Of a stretch of 64,000 bases of DNA, positions 1-12,292 are shown in pieces. A program made the position numbers and the translations under genes. Position 1 is the stretch's first letter, and each line of letters starts with the position of its first letter. This DNA is from Sacculina carcini (taxonomy: Eukaryota; Arthropoda; Thecostraca; Sacculinidae): NCBI GenBank assembly GCA_916048095.2, contig OU696577.1, positions 7,939,440 through 8,003,439 on the forward strand, read 5' to 3'. Below the pieces are notes generated by a model that worked only from the letters and a program-made list of their open reading frames with translations, was not told the origin of the DNA and searched no databases.

Positions 1-124
1 ACACAAACAGACACATAAACACACACATACAGACACATAAACACATATACAGACACACACACACACACAGTCACATACAGACAGACAGACGGACACACAG
101 TCAGACAGACAGACAGACACGTAC

Positions 125-249
125 AGCACAAGGGTGTACTGACTCGGCTAATTGTTGTTGTTGAGAAGGGGGAGGAGAGACGTGTGGTGGAGAATCCTCC
201 ACGGTTACACCACTAACTGCAGCCGTACCCGTCGTACCCACCGCCGACA
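125..249 (-). CDS. Possible downstream exon 7 of the HORMA-domain gene (tentative)
   Basis: Minus-strand open segment with a TAG acceptor directly before position 249 (preceded by a GT-repeat tract) and a GTACGT donor after position 125. It encodes a low-complexity Ser/Pro/Thr/Gln-rich piece (SPPPSQQQQLAES). The exon starts with two bases of a split codon. This agrees with the one-base phase left by the proposed exon 6 at 8188-8341, which is the only reason to attach it to that gene. The intervening intron would be about 8 kb and would contain the tRNA gene and the Tc1 element. The HORMAD C-terminal tail is generally poorly conserved, so sequence cannot confirm it. It could equally be a chance open stretch. 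Confidence 0.3.
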
Positions 250-476
250 CTACACACACACACACACACACATGCACACACACACATTACGTTGCACTAA
301 GATATGTATATAGTGTCCTACACATAGAAGGTTTCTAAGGCGTTACACACACACAGAAACACATATATTACATTGCATTGCTTAAAGATATTTATAAAGC
401 GCCCTAAATCCCGAGGGTTTCTAAGGGGTTACACACACACATACACATACATCTTTATAAAATTGTTCACTGTTCA

Positions 477-650
477 CAGTGGTGGCGCCAAGGGGGGATG
501 AAGCCCCCCGCAGAGGCCCTTCGAAAATCCTGACCTGATGATCATTTCAAGTGTAGTTCCTCATGTTTCGCCCAACCCCCCATATCTTTTTCCTTAGCCC
601 CCACCCCCCTGTCTGGAGCATCAATCAGAAAAATCCTGGCGCCGCCACTG
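477..650. mobile_element. GGCGCC-ended MITE, copy 1
   Basis: A 174-bp element bounded by CAGTGGTGGCGCC at the left and GGCGCCGCCACTG at the right, forming short terminal inverted repeats. The interior carries the family signature GTTCCTCATGTTTCGC, shared with copies at 6023 and 18954. It has no coding capacity. The CAGTGG ends suggest hAT-type mobilisation, but no clean 8-bp target duplication is visible in the CA-rich flanks. Confidence 0.7.
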
Positions 651-699
<49 letters not shown>

Positions 700-855
700 G
701 AGACACATCGTCTCTATCCGGAAACCCACACTCACGGTGAAGTGAATAGGGCCCCAATGAACTGACACACAAACAGACAGACATACATAAATACATTACA
801 TTACATTACATTAAGACATTTATATCGCGCTTTTCACCCGAGGGTCTCAAAAGCG

Positions 856-894
<39 letters not shown>

Positions 895-943
895 AAGCAC
901 AAGAGTCATACACATACACAATCACGAACACACTCACTCACCT

Positions 944-974
<31 letters not shown>

Positions 975-1068
975 ACAGACAAGTACATATACGCACAAAC
1001 ACAAACATACACTCACAAACATACACACACACGCGCACACATAGACACGCACACACACACACACACAT

Positions 1069-1999
1069 CCAACTAATCAACGTTTCTGTCTGTCGAATTA
1101 TAAATAAACCTGAAAATGCCAGTAGCGAGTTAACTCAATTAATTATGCACACAACAGCGCTGATAAACCCAATAAACAATTGTCCAGTTGTTCCATCAAA
1201 TTGAATATCAAAAAGTCACACTAGAAACAATAAATTAATTCGGTTTGATAAAGACACGCACACGTACACACACACTCAATAACATAATATAGTTGCGGGT
1301 GGGTCGTAATTCTCAGCCCAAATGCACGACATCCCCGGAATTCGCAAAACTTGCAAAATGTCACATTCTACATGCATACATGACGTGTGTCGTGAAGAAC
1401 GATCGTCTTTGTCATATCCCTCTCTCTCCGGCCTCTTATACTCTGTAATTAGTGCAACGCCCTATAGATCAGTGGTGCGTAACCTGTGGGCAATTTAGCC
1501 CACTGATGGGGTAAATGGAGGACAGACCAGGACAAACACGTGTGTGAGTGTGGGTGCGTTTTTCTATTAATCCGAATTCGTTTATTTTTGCAAAATATTG
1601 ACTTACCGAATTATTGAATATTTCTATTTAATATGTTAATATGTTATATTGAATTTGGTTATTCAGTAACCAGTGGGGAATGATGCGATAAGATTGCAGA
1701 AGCACAAAATAAATTGCCACAACAACAACAACAACAACAGCAAAACAAACACACTGCGCAACAAAGTCAACAGCAACACACAACAAACCAACACACACAC
1801 ACACACACACTCAACAAACCAACACACACACACACACTCAACAAACACACACATACACACCATTCCTGATGGATCTCAGTGTACGACGAGCGAATTATCT
1901 TCGAATTACGAATTCCACGCACGAATTCACGACAATTGCATCCGAGTAGGCAATGACATGTGTGTGTGTGTGTCTGTAACATACACACACGCACACAGA
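1069..1999. other. Intergenic or intronic DNA, no gene seen
   Basis: AT-rich unique sequence with (CAA)n at about 1721-1740 and CA tracts at about 1795-1860. A short CAGTGGTGCGTAACCTGTGG motif near 1471 resembles a hAT-type terminus but has no recognisable partner. Confidence 0.5.
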
Positions 2000-2270
2000 C
2001 AGTGACGGCGCCAGGATTTTCTGGTGGGGGTGGGGGGGGGGGGGCTGAGGTGGATTCAAGAAAAATGAAAAATTTAGGTTTAATTGAATAAATTTCATTT
2101 TTAAATTAAAATTTGATCTTTTCATAGATAAAATGTTGCAATTGACGTGTTTTAAAGCACTGACCAAATCACCATACACTTTGCATGGTGAGAATTTTTT
2201 TGGTGGAGAGGGGGGGCTTGACACATTTTTGAGAGGCCCCTCAAAACCACCTACCTTGGCGTCGCCACTG
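2000..2270. mobile_element. GGCGCC-ended MITE, copy 2 (longer variant)
   Basis: A 271-bp element starting CAGTGACGGCGCCAGG and ending GGCGTCGCCACTG, with G-rich tracts just inside both ends. It shares the terminal signature of the copies at 477, 6023 and 18954, but its interior is longer and diverged. It is non-coding. Confidence 0.6.
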
Positions 2271-2564
2271 CACACACGTACATACACACACACATACACG
2301 CAGACATACACAGAGAAAGACGTCGGAAAGTCTTTCACCGAGAGCTTGGTGTGGCGTTTGACACAAGACTATTGATTCGATTAGGCCAGAAGCCGAAATG
2401 CACGGCATACTTGATGACTCGACTAACACACACACACACACACACAAGCACACATGCACACACATGCATAGATCAATTATGAGAAGAACACGCGGAAATA
2501 GCACGGAAATATGAGAAGTTAGACCATGCGTGTTGGACACACACATATATACATACATACACTA

Positions 2565-2750
2565 TACCATTTGCAATTTGATTTGAGAAAAGTGAAAATA
2601 GAATTGAGAAAAGTGAAAATAGATTTGGGAAAAGTGAAATTAGATTTGAGAAAAGTGAAATTAGATTTGAGAAAAGTGAAATTAGAATTGAGAAAAGTGA
2701 AATTAGAATTGAGAAAAGTGAAAATAGAATTGATCCATGTTAGTTCACAC
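2565..2750 (+). repeat. Left TIR of the Tc1-like element: 7 x 21-bp units
   Basis: Seven tandem 21-bp units occupy 2581-2727 between a 16-bp outer end and the inner segment AATTGATCCATGT. The units differ only at a few positions (TTAG or ATAG, ATTTG or AATTG). The repeat-encoded peptide (LRKVK repeats) is an artefact of the 21-bp period. Confidence 0.9.
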
Positions 2751-3103
2751 ATTATGAGTATTCATTTGAAATGTTTAGAAGTGTTACATAAAATTAAGTG
2801 ATATATTAATTATTTAAGCTATAAGGTCACTATTGTGCTCTCCAGTGCATTTAAATATGTATAACAAATTATTTAATTATATTCAATTCAATTACAATAC
2901 AGATATGTACTACTTAATATGTACTATACAATTATGTGCAATGATATGTACTATGTACTACAATTTTAATACATATATGTACCGTACATGTGCTTACTTT
3001 ATGAGGAATTCTATCAGCCAATATATCATTGTCAGCGATTTTGCATAGAGCCACTGTTCTCGGTGAGCACTCGCAAGCAAAGCGTGCACACACGTGTACA
3101 CAT

Positions 3104-3182
<79 letters not shown>

Positions 3183-3699
3183 TCTACAGAAACAACAATT
3201 TCAGAGACGGTACAATCCAGCTTATGGCAAGTGTTAAGGCATCACGTGCGAATAGCGCTTGTCGTTGCTAGCCATCTTTACTATGTTTAATATTGTACAG
3301 TATATTTTTGTGTATGGTGTCTATTTGTGTGTGCGAGGTAGTGTGAGTGTATGTATGTTGTATGCACGTGTTATGAGCGAGCGCAGCATTTCCAAGGAGT
3401 GAACTCGCTGGTGTGGGGATGCAGGGGGTGGGGCAGTGCGCGCCACTGGGGCAGTGCGCGCCATAGGGCAGTTCTTTGCGCACAACGTTCGTGCGTGTTT
3501 GTTAGTGAAGGTGTTTTAGTGGGCCATGCTGCGTTGTGATTGTGTTGAGTGGTGATATCTTGCCTTTTCGATTGAATTCAAGTACACGCGTTGTTTGAAT
3601 TCAAATAAAATTGAAACGTCACGCCAGCTGATGAACGGAAAATAATCAAGGGAACAAGCAGACACAAGCAGTACAAAATTAATTAAACAAGAAATCTCG

Positions 3700-4766
3700 A
3701 CGAGGTCTTCTCCGCGGAACGCTGCAGCGTAGTAACGCTCTACCCGATTGGCGTAGCTCTGCAGGTGCGTTGTATGATACACCGCACTGGATACGGCTTG
3801 TATCCATGTGGCTGATCGTCTCGAGAACGACCGTCTCCAGCAGTTGCATCCGTTGCTCGGTAATGGACGGGCCGGCGTTGTCTCAAGTCATGGCCAGCAC
3901 ATCGGGCAATTTCTCCCTTAGACTTCTTTTCACGTGGCTCTTTATTGAGCTCCATGAAAGCTCGATAGGACTGGGCAGGTACGAGTAGGGGGTCTTTCTG
4001 AGCAGCTAAATGTCCTGCTGCTCCTCAAACACTGCCTCCAGTGGACTGTGTGCTGGGGCGTTGTCAAAAATTACCGTGGGGCGATCGATTCCAGCTTGGC
4101 GACACTGCTCCACCAGACACTGAAAGCATTCAGCACAGCTCTCCTTGTTGAACGAGCCCCGCATGGTGGACATGAGGACGAGTATTGTTGTTGCCATGGT
4201 GCCAATGATGTGCAGATTGGTGCCTTTGCTGGCCGGGAGAACCACAGCAGCTCTGGTCCCCACTTTTGACCGTCCTTGGCTGCGCTTGCAGAACAAATTG
4301 AAGTTCGTCTCATCCACCCACACTGGCGTGCGACCATCGGACCGAATACGGAAGAGTTCCTCCATGTATTCGGCCCTTTTTCGCTTATTGTCGGCGTTGC
4401 TCATGCGATCATTCGTCGGTCGCAAGGCTTTCAGCGACAACAACTCCCCGTCAAGCCAGTTCCTGATTGTGTTTAGGCACACCTGACATCCATGCTGCGA
4501 GTGGATGATGAGCTGCAGGTCTGTCAAAGTGAGTGACGGCGTTTTTTCAACCGCTGATATTATTGTGTTAATCATTTGTGGCGTTTTTTTCACGCGATTG
4601 CCTCCCCGGTGTTTTGGGCAATCCTCGTTGGATTTCAGCCAGTAAAAGACCGTTTTATGTTAACACCGAGTGTTTTAGCTACATTCTTCCAATCCCTTTC
4701 GTTTCTACACGCATCCATAATTCGTTTGCGATTATTTAAACTGATTTTGTTGTACTTAATGGCTGT
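3700..4766 (-). pseudogene. Tc1/mariner (IS630-like) transposase, broken
   Basis: Minus-strand transposase remnant of about 340 codons. The N-terminal helix-turn-helix region (NRKRIMDACRNERDWKNVAK, about 4680-4740) is one frame away from the main body, so there is a frameshift near 4650. The body (4593 down to 4006) carries the first catalytic Asp in VWVDETNFNLF and the second in VIFDNAPAHS. After an in-frame TAG at about 4006-4008 the same frame continues with PYSYLPSPIELSW, whose Glu sits about 33 residues after the second Asp, as expected for a DDE triad. A second in-frame stop follows near 3893. The family catalyses cut-and-paste transposition into TA sites. At least one frameshift and two nonsense codons make this copy dead. 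Confidence 0.85.
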
Positions 4767-4934
4767 TTACACGTATTGTGGAATCACTGCTAATGTCTGA
4801 TGTCTGATTATGATATTTCAATGAATTTCTGTTCAATAAAGATATTAGAGATGTTACAAGATTCTCAGTTTATTATTTTTTTAACAAATATATGAAATAA
4901 ATTTGCATTTTCGGGTTATAACGATAATTTATAT

Positions 4935-5120
4935 GTTTGAAATAACATGGATCAATTCTATTTTCACTTTTCTCAATTCTAATTTCACTTTTCTCAAATC
5001 TAATTTCACTTTTCTCAAATCTAATTTCACTTTTCTCAAATCTAATTTCACTTTTCTCAAATCTATTTTCACTTTTCTCAATTCTATTTTCACTTTTCTC
5101 AAATCAAATTGCAAATGGTA
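4935..5120 (-). repeat. Right TIR of the Tc1-like element: 7 x 21-bp units, inverted
   Basis: Inverted counterpart of 2565-2750 with the same number of units and the same unit order of variants at the outer end. Transposase-binding sites are expected within such repeats. Whether all seven units bind is unknown. Confidence 0.9.
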
Positions 5121-5122
5121 TA

Positions 5123-5541
5123 GTATAGTGAAACCAATGTTCACAGATCGCATATATATTCGATCCATCCGCGTTTCGCAGCTGAAATTTCCATTTCAAT
5201 CAAGACATTTCACAAATGTTTTTCTATTCTTTATTCTTTATCAATTTTTAAATGAAAATTAGTTGTTGATTTTTTTATTTTTACATGTGAGCGACTGTGT
5301 TTCTACCACCAGTACGCCACCGAAATACACAATCGCTAATAATACGAACGATTTGAGAAAATTGATGAATATTTTCAAATGATTGTGTAGATGCTGAATA
5401 AAAGCCTGTGATTAAATTAATTATTAAGATAAAATTACAATACAATGATTTCCTTAATACTAAACTTCCACATTAATTACTTAAAATATGCGATATAAAA
5501 AAGCAAGTCATGAACGTCTACAAGAAACTGTAGATAAAAGT
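5123..5541. other. AT-rich spacer, no gene seen
   Basis: AT-rich unique DNA between the Tc1 element and the tRNA gene. No ORF with domain-like sequence and no repeat was recognised. Confidence 0.5.
5536..5539 (-). terminator. Pol III oligo-T terminator of tRNA-Pro
   Basis: TTTT on the minus strand a few bases after the discriminator base of the tRNA, the standard RNA polymerase III stop. Confidence 0.6.
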
Positions 5542-5613
5542 GGGCTCGTCCGGGAATTGAACCCGGGACCTCTCGCACCCGAAGCGAGAATCATACCCCT
5601 AGACCAACGAGCC
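5542..5613 (-). tRNA. tRNA-Pro (anticodon CGG)
   Basis: 72 nt on the minus strand. The acceptor stem GGCTCGT pairs with ACGAGCC, with a C discriminator. The D-arm/A-box (TGGTCTAGGGGTATGA) and T-arm/B-box (GGTTCAATTCC) are intact. The anticodon loop TTCGGGT gives CGG, decoding proline CCG. There is no intron. A run of four T residues follows the 3' end at about 5536-5539 as a pol III terminator. All stems pair, so this looks like a functional gene rather than a SINE head. Confidence 0.95.
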
Positions 5614-6960
5614 ATTGATTGTACGGCGTAAAATAACGTAGTAACTCTCCTAACAACCCGACGCTCCAACTGGTAAATTAAACAGATGCTTAAATATAAC
5701 AATTTTCTTACAAGTTAAAATCATTTTCAAATGATATAACAATAAAGTCAAACATTGATATAATTGACATTATAAGAGTTATAATTTTCCGCGTTTTTAT
5801 GTTTTTATTGGGTGACGAAAATGCCAAAATATGTGTAAAAAAGCAAAATATGTTATTCAATTTTCATATAATATTTGAATTTGGACTGTTTCGTAGATTA
5901 TTTGCACTTTCAGCATGTATCTAGCGACATTCTATTGGGAAGCAACCTTTAGGGAGGCGAAATTTTCGTAGTGCGTGAATTTTTTCGCACCTTGATTGGG
6001 TCCTTCCGATAAGGTAGGGGGGTAGTGGTGGCGCCAGGATTTCTCCGGTGGTGGGCTGAGGGGGGCTAAGGAAAAAGATACGGCGCTCTGCGAAACATGA
6101 GGAACTACACTCAAAATGTTCATGGCAGTGGTGTCATTTTGGAATGCTGCTTCAAGGCGCAATAATCCCCATGACTCGATTCTACATGGAAATTTTTGTT
6201 CAGTGTCTTTCGAGTGAGCAGCCGATTTGTTGTTTCAATCGAGCTGCGCGACTTGTGGCCAGCGGACGCGTTTTTCTCACATGTAACGCAACACATGCTG
6301 CTCCCATCAGACGTGTTTTTCTGGGAAAATGCGACTTCACATATAATTCCTTCAACCTTTTTGAGCGTGGCAATACAAACATTATTTGAGCGATTTGTGT
6401 TGGAGACTTCCCGAAAAAGTAAATAGTAAGTACATGTATGTAGAAGCCTTCATTCCCAAAAAGACAATGACACGTGCACCTAGCTTGGAGCGATTTGATC
6501 TGTATAGCTAGTTATTGAATGAATCTGAATCCCTCTGAAACCCGTTGCCACGTTGTCGGAATTTAGAATCTATCAGGAACGTTGCTATACATTCATTGAT
6601 AGCGTTAGTATTGTACCTAAATGCAGTGTTCGAGTGTGTCATAACATGTTGACTCCATGATCTGTGTAATTACAATTATTAACATAATCAACAATTATTA
6701 ATTCCAGGCGCCACCTATGGAATTATATATTTTGCCAACAGCATTTTCAGTAAAAATGCCATTTTATGTTTTTTCGATTAAAAATGGCATTTTATGTGAG
6801 AGATAAAATTGTATGCGGTCACATAAAATTCCCAACTCTAGTGACAACCTTGTTGAAATGTTGAGATCTGAGTTGAAAATTGCCAGTATATTTTTGCTAG
6901 ATGAAATGTAGCAACGCCAAGCCAATCCTAGTGAAACCAGTGAAACTTCTCAATTGTAGC
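5614..6960. other. Mostly unique DNA, no gene seen
   Basis: AT-rich sequence with one truncated MITE (6023-6125). A short inverted repeat AAAATGCCATTTT / AAAATGGCATTTT lies at about 6752-6795. Short ORFs between 6140 and 6430 lack recognisable domains or splice context. Confidence 0.5.
6023..6125 (-). mobile_element. GGCGCC-ended MITE, copy 3 (truncated)
   Basis: Begins TAGTGGTGGCGCCAGGATTT and includes the complement of the family signature (GCGAAACATGAGGAACTAC). The second terminus is missing, so the copy is broken at about 6125. Confidence 0.6.
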
Positions 6961-6997
6961 CATAAACTTCAAGCATCGATACGAGTTGGTCAAACTT

Positions 6998-7028
<31 letters not shown>

Positions 7029-7190
7029 CACTTCCAACTGGGCAATCTATTACGTACAACACCTCCCAATCGTTTGACCAACATATGTGCGTGTGTTAGT
7101 GTTTGTGTGTGTATGTGTGTGCGTTTATGTGTGTGTACGTGTGTGTGTGTATACTCAAACGTCACACCATTACTACACCACAGGGAGTGT

Positions 7191-7225
<35 letters not shown>

Positions 7226-7255
7226 ACATACACACACACACACACACACACCGCG
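6998..7255. repeat. CA and GT microsatellite cluster
   Basis: (CA)n at 6998-7031, (GT)n-like at 7087-7152 and (CA)n at 7194-7251. The opposed CA and GT tracts could pair with each other. Non-coding. Confidence 0.9.
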
Positions 7256-7483
7256 GACGCCAAAATGCACCCAAACAATGCGACAATCATTGCATTCGCA
7301 AACATATGAATGAGCGTGTGTTTGCTTGTATTGCTTGAAAGGGCTTGTATTGGTTTGATTTGAAAATCACAAACGAATCGCTTTTTCACATTGTACTGCA
7401 CATGCCAATACATGGAGAATTCTAGCTGAACAGACCTATTTCAATTGTTGCGTGTTGAGGGCATATAACATATACTATGATAC

Positions 7484-7595
<112 letters not shown>

Positions 7596-7756
7596 ATACA
7601 TACATAAACTTGCACACACAAAACTTGATAATATAAATTTAAGCGACAGTTTTTTTACCTCTTTGAAAAATCAATGGCTGTCTAGAAAAATTAAATTTTC
7701 TCATTTGATATTTGCTAAATCCCTCACAATCAATTGGCCTTGTAGAATAATGTACG

Positions 7757-8182
7757 CTAGAGAGAGTTCGAAAAACAGACAGAGTGAGAGAGAGAGAGGG
7801 GACAGAGAAGGCGAGAGACACGAAGAGAGATTGAGAGAGACAGAGAGTGATAAACAGAGAGGCTGAGGGAGTGAGAAAGAGAGAGAGAAGACCGGTGAGA
7901 GAGTGAGAGAGAGAGAGAGAAGGAAAGACAAATAGAGAGACATGGAGAAAAAGACAGAGAGAGAGTGAAAGAGAGAGACATAGAGAAAGACAGAGAAAGT
8001 GAGAGAAAGACATAGAGAGATAGAGACATAGAGAGGGAGAGAGAGAGACATAGAGAGAAATACAGAGAGAGTGAGAGAGAGACATAGAGAGTGAGAGAGA
8101 GACAGTGAGAGAGAGAGAGAATTCGAAAGACAGAAAGAGTGAGAGATACACAGAGAGAGAGACAGAAAGAGAGAGAGAGACA
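7757..8182. repeat. GA-rich purine tract (GAGA/GACA)n
   Basis: About 425 bp of almost pure purine on the plus strand made of GAGA, GACA and AAAGA modules. It ends next to the proposed GC-type splice donor at 8187. Leu/Ser repeat ORFs on the minus strand are artefacts. A polypyrimidine tract on the transcribed strand this close to a donor could affect splicing (inference). Confidence 0.9.
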
Positions 8183-8187
8183 CTTGC

Positions 8188-8341
8188 CTGGCATGTCTGG
8201 ACTTTGATAGCACACACTGTCGGCGGCCAGTGGTTGGTGTTGATGCGACAGTGCGCCAGTGTGGTCATGTATTGGCGCCTCGGTGGATGCTGGCACTGTT
8301 CCTGCATCCGCCCCTGCAGCCGGACATGATGGACACACATC
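8188..8341 (-). CDS. Probable exon 6 of the HORMA-domain gene (C-terminal tail)
   Basis: A 154-bp open segment in phase with exon 5 (phase 0). The proposed acceptor is CAAG at 8342-8345 and the proposed donor is CCAG|GCAAGT, a canonical GC-AG type donor, at 8181-8187. It encodes a tail with DVCPSCPAAGADAGTVPAST and a His/Gln segment. Non-catalytic C-terminal tails are expected after the HORMA domain in HORMAD proteins. Sequence conservation cannot be judged, so membership rests on phase, strand, position and coding-like composition (no stops, high GC against repeat surroundings). Confidence 0.45.
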
Positions 8342-8349
8342 CTTGCCGC

Positions 8350-8350
<1 letters not shown>

Positions 8351-8384
<34 letters not shown>

Positions 8385-8484
8385 TGGGCAAAAGCACTAT
8401 TTGAGAAAAATATATGTGGGCGTATTTGTTTTTTGTGTGTGTGTGTGTTTGTTTGTATGTGTGTATGTGTCTGTGTGTGTGTGT

Positions 8485-8538
<54 letters not shown>
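8351..8538. repeat. CA and GT microsatellites
   Basis: (CA)n at 8351-8381 and an impure then pure (GT)n at 8434-8537. They lie between probable exon 6 and the MITE at 8688. Confidence 0.9.
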
Positions 8539-8687
8539 TTTGTATATGGTGTGCGTGAAAGGTGTCATATAAAAACTAAATATATAAACACACATGCACA
8601 CACACACACAAACACAATGCCGTGTACGAAATTCTTGCAAATCTAGCCCAATCACACTTGCCCATTGTGCCCATTGTGCTTTTACAC

Positions 8688-8981
8688 CAGTGGTTCCCAA
8701 CCCGTGGGTCATGAGCCAACGCTGGGTGGCCAAACCATTGTATTCGCTCGCTGTGTGCCCGTAGAATATCACTATATTGACAGTAAAATGTATTGTAATT
8801 ACACCATGTAATATTTAAACTGCATGATGTCTCATAGTGTTAAGATTCTAAGCAGAACATCACTAAATTAAACTATGCAAACAATGATTAAATGCATAAT
8901 CAGTGTATTGTGTATGTTACTATATAGGCTGTGGAAGGCGATGCTTGATTTTTGTGTGCAGAATTTGGTTGGGAACCACTG
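8688..8981. mobile_element. hAT-type MITE with TIRs CAGTGGTTCCCAACC
   Basis: A 294-bp non-coding element with perfect 15-bp terminal inverted repeats (CAGTGGTTCCCAACC at 8688; GGTTGGGAACCACTG ending at 8981). The flanking octamers TTTTACAC (8680-8687) and CCTTACAC (8982-8989) match at 6 of 8 positions, as expected for an ageing hAT target duplication. Confidence 0.8.
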
Positions 8982-9016
8982 CCTTACACTGTGCACACAC
9001 ACACTCACACACTCAC

Positions 9017-9279
9017 CTGTTGTACATTATCGGCAACGGCTGGCTCTGTGGTGACGTCATCAGCAGTGGTCGCGGCGGCGGCGGCGGCGGTGGCTTCCTG
9101 TTGTTGTTCATCTTCATCCTCGGGCAAGAGGCGGGCGTCAGTGGTCTTGATGCGCATGCGCAGACCGTGGTGTTGTGTGGCCACGTCGCCCAGTCGTACC
9201 TCGACCGCCTTGCTCTCGAAATACACGTGCTGCGTGTCGCTGGCACGAAACCCGGTCGGCTCGTAGTCGACAGGCGTTA
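9017..9279 (-). CDS. HORMAD1: HORMA-domain gene, exon 5
   Basis: A 263-bp exon with acceptor ATATCAG before 9279 and donor CAG|GTGAGT at 9011-9017. It opens with TPVDYEPTGF and continues with the C-terminal strands of the HORMA domain (VYFESKAVEVRLGDV, HHGLRMRIKT), a segment typical of HORMAD1/2-type meiotic proteins. An acidic and Gln-rich linker follows (EDEDEQQQE), then a run of six alanines encoded by GCN repeats (9070-9095). The incoming phase (one base from exon 4) and outgoing phase (0) agree with the neighbouring exons. Confidence 0.85.
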
Positions 9280-9295
9280 CTGATATAAGTAAATA

Positions 9296-10860
<1,565 letters not shown>

Positions 10861-10949
10861 ACACCAAATAGAGCAGTAGATAGATGAAATAGGTTGCCAA
10901 GCGACATAGTACAACAGCCAACGACACAACTGTTTAAGAAGACATATGA

Positions 10950-11195
10950 CAACTGGAAGGCGGGAGTCACGAGTCTCTGACTCATTCCTGCGAAGACAAC
11001 TAGTAAGAACACACACGGCAGTGCCGCTGGCAATCGAGACCACCGGCGTGATGGGGGCGTCCCTGGACGACTTTGTCAAGCTCTTGGGCGGAAGAATCAG
11101 TGAGCGTTCAGGGGAGCCGCGAGAGACGGCCTGGCTTCGGCAGCGAATAAGCCTGGCCGTCATTCGTGGCAACGCCGCCTCCATTGTATTATAGT
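10950..11195 (+). pseudogene. Non-LTR retrotransposon RT C-terminal fragment
   Basis: Plus-strand open fragment ending in a stop near 11192. It contains IETTGVMGASLDDFVKLLGG and SGEPRETAWLRQRISLAV with RGNAAS, the conserved tail found in an invertebrate non-LTR reverse transcriptase family. It appears to be the same family as the pieces at 40.3 and 58.6-59.6 kb. Only the tail is present, antisense within the HORMA gene intron. 5' truncation is usual for LINEs. Confidence 0.65.
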
Positions 11196-11463
11196 ATTGT
11201 GAATATGTGTACACGTTTTGTAAATATACTTGCTTGCTTGCACACACGCACACATACATAAATACATACACACATGCACACATACACAAACACAAACACA
11301 GACATAGCTACATGCATACACAAACACACAAAGACAATACGAGCAATGATGTGTGATAAATGATGACACTGTTGTTGATGAAGATAAAAAGGTTAAGGCT
11401 AGTGAGAAGGTGAAGGTGAGTGAGGAGGAAACAGGAGTCAAGAACGAGGACATACAGGCTCAC

Positions 11464-11585
11464 CATCATCGTAATAGAGCAGTTTCATGCTGATGAAACA
11501 ATTATCAGGAAGGCTGGATAGGTTTTGACACAGCACCATAATGGCTCGGAACATGCGGATAGTGGACTGATAGGTCTTCTCTGTG
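11464..11585 (-). CDS. HORMAD1: HORMA-domain gene, exon 4
   Basis: A 122-bp exon found by searching for the missing HORMA segment. It encodes TIRMFRAIMVLCQNLSSLPD and ISMKLLYYDD, the mid-domain helix and strand typical of HORMAD proteins. The donor GATG|GTGAGCC (11461-11463) is strong. The acceptor CTGTGAG before 11585 is poor in pyrimidines and is chosen because it alone joins exon 3 in frame. Codon phases (two bases in, one base out) agree with both neighbours. Confidence 0.8.
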
Positions 11586-11619
11586 CTCACAGATGCGCCT
11601 GCACTAACACTGTCTCACA

Positions 11620-11643
11620 CCGTGAAAACACACATACACACAG

Positions 11644-11674
<31 letters not shown>

Positions 11675-11831
11675 TACACAGACACAAACATACGGGCACG
11701 CACAATCATACACGAACAACCACACATAGACACGCACACACACACACACACGACCACACACAGACACACACATACGCAGACAAGCACACACAAACAAAGA
11801 CACACACATACAAACGGATATACACACACGA

Positions 11832-11887
<56 letters not shown>

Positions 11888-11892
11888 ACATT
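11620..11892. repeat. CA-rich microsatellite cluster
   Basis: Impure (CA)n with ACAGAC and ACACATA variants, pure CA from about 11840 to 11882. Intronic to the HORMA gene. Confidence 0.9.
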
Positions 11893-12119
11893 GGCTGGAG
11901 GAATCAAGGGAATAGCACATACACACAGGACATTTGCTGAGCGAAATTTGATCACGTAAGGAGTGGGTGAGTGAGTGAGAGTATATGCGTGTACATAATG
12001 AACCAGAACCAACACGCGCTCATAGTACCAGCATAACTACACTAGGGGACATAAGTTGACATCGGATCCACTTTGTGATGAGGAATCAACGTATAAATGC
12101 ATTGCAACACTCACATCTG

Positions 12120-12292
12120 TTTGTATGCCTGTGTGTGTGTATGTGCTTGTGTATGTGTGCTTGTGCATGTTGATATATGTTTGTATATATGTGTATGTGT
12201 GCTTGTGCATATTGATACATGTGTGTATATGTGTGTGTATGTGTGCTTGTGCATGTTGACATGTGTGTGTGTGTTTGTATGTCTGTGTGTGT
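12120..12292. repeat. GT-rich degenerate minisatellite
   Basis: Roughly 33-bp quasi-repeats of the form TATGTGTGCTTGTGCATRTTGA at about 12150, 12195 and 12239, embedded in GT-rich DNA. Intronic, non-coding. Confidence 0.7.

Larger units (their letters stand above)
1..1068. repeat. CA/GT microsatellite-rich tracts
   Basis: Interrupted (CA)n tracts at about 1-118, 251-287, 430-450, 650-697, 858-893 and 950-1068, with intervening CACATA and ACAGAC variants. All six frames give Cys/Val or Thr/His repeat peptides, which are not genes. The only other contents are a MITE (477-650) and the possible exon at 125-249. Confidence 0.9.
2565..5120 (-). mobile_element. Tc1/mariner-superfamily transposon with minisatellite-built long TIRs
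   Basis: A 2556-bp element. Both ends begin TACCATTTGCAATTTG and are flanked by TA (2563-2564 and 5121-5122), the target duplication expected of Tc1/mariner. Each end carries an inverted repeat of about 186 bp (2565-2750 and 4935-5120). Each repeat contains seven head-to-tail copies of a 21-bp unit of the type TTGAGAAAAGTGAAATTAG. The two 176-bp cores have the same length and only scattered substitutions. Between them lie a broken transposase on the minus strand (about 3700-4766) and a (CA)n tract (3098-3180). The element is inactive because its transposase is broken. Long TIRs with internal direct repeats recall IR/DR-type Tc1 elements, but a continuous minisatellite is unusual. Confidence 0.85.

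Noticed and set aside
1471..1510. hAT-like end CAGTGGTGCGTAACCTGTGG
   Set aside because: No matching inverted end or target duplication found nearby.
2526..2801. ORFs with LRKVKIEL repeats (also 4903-5262)
   Set aside because: Created by the 21-bp units of the Tc1 TIRs; the period is a multiple of three.
7639..8772. 377-codon minus-strand ORF with Leu/Ser repeats
   Set aside because: It runs through the GA tract and CA repeats; only the short GC-rich piece 8188-8341 inside it looks exon-like.
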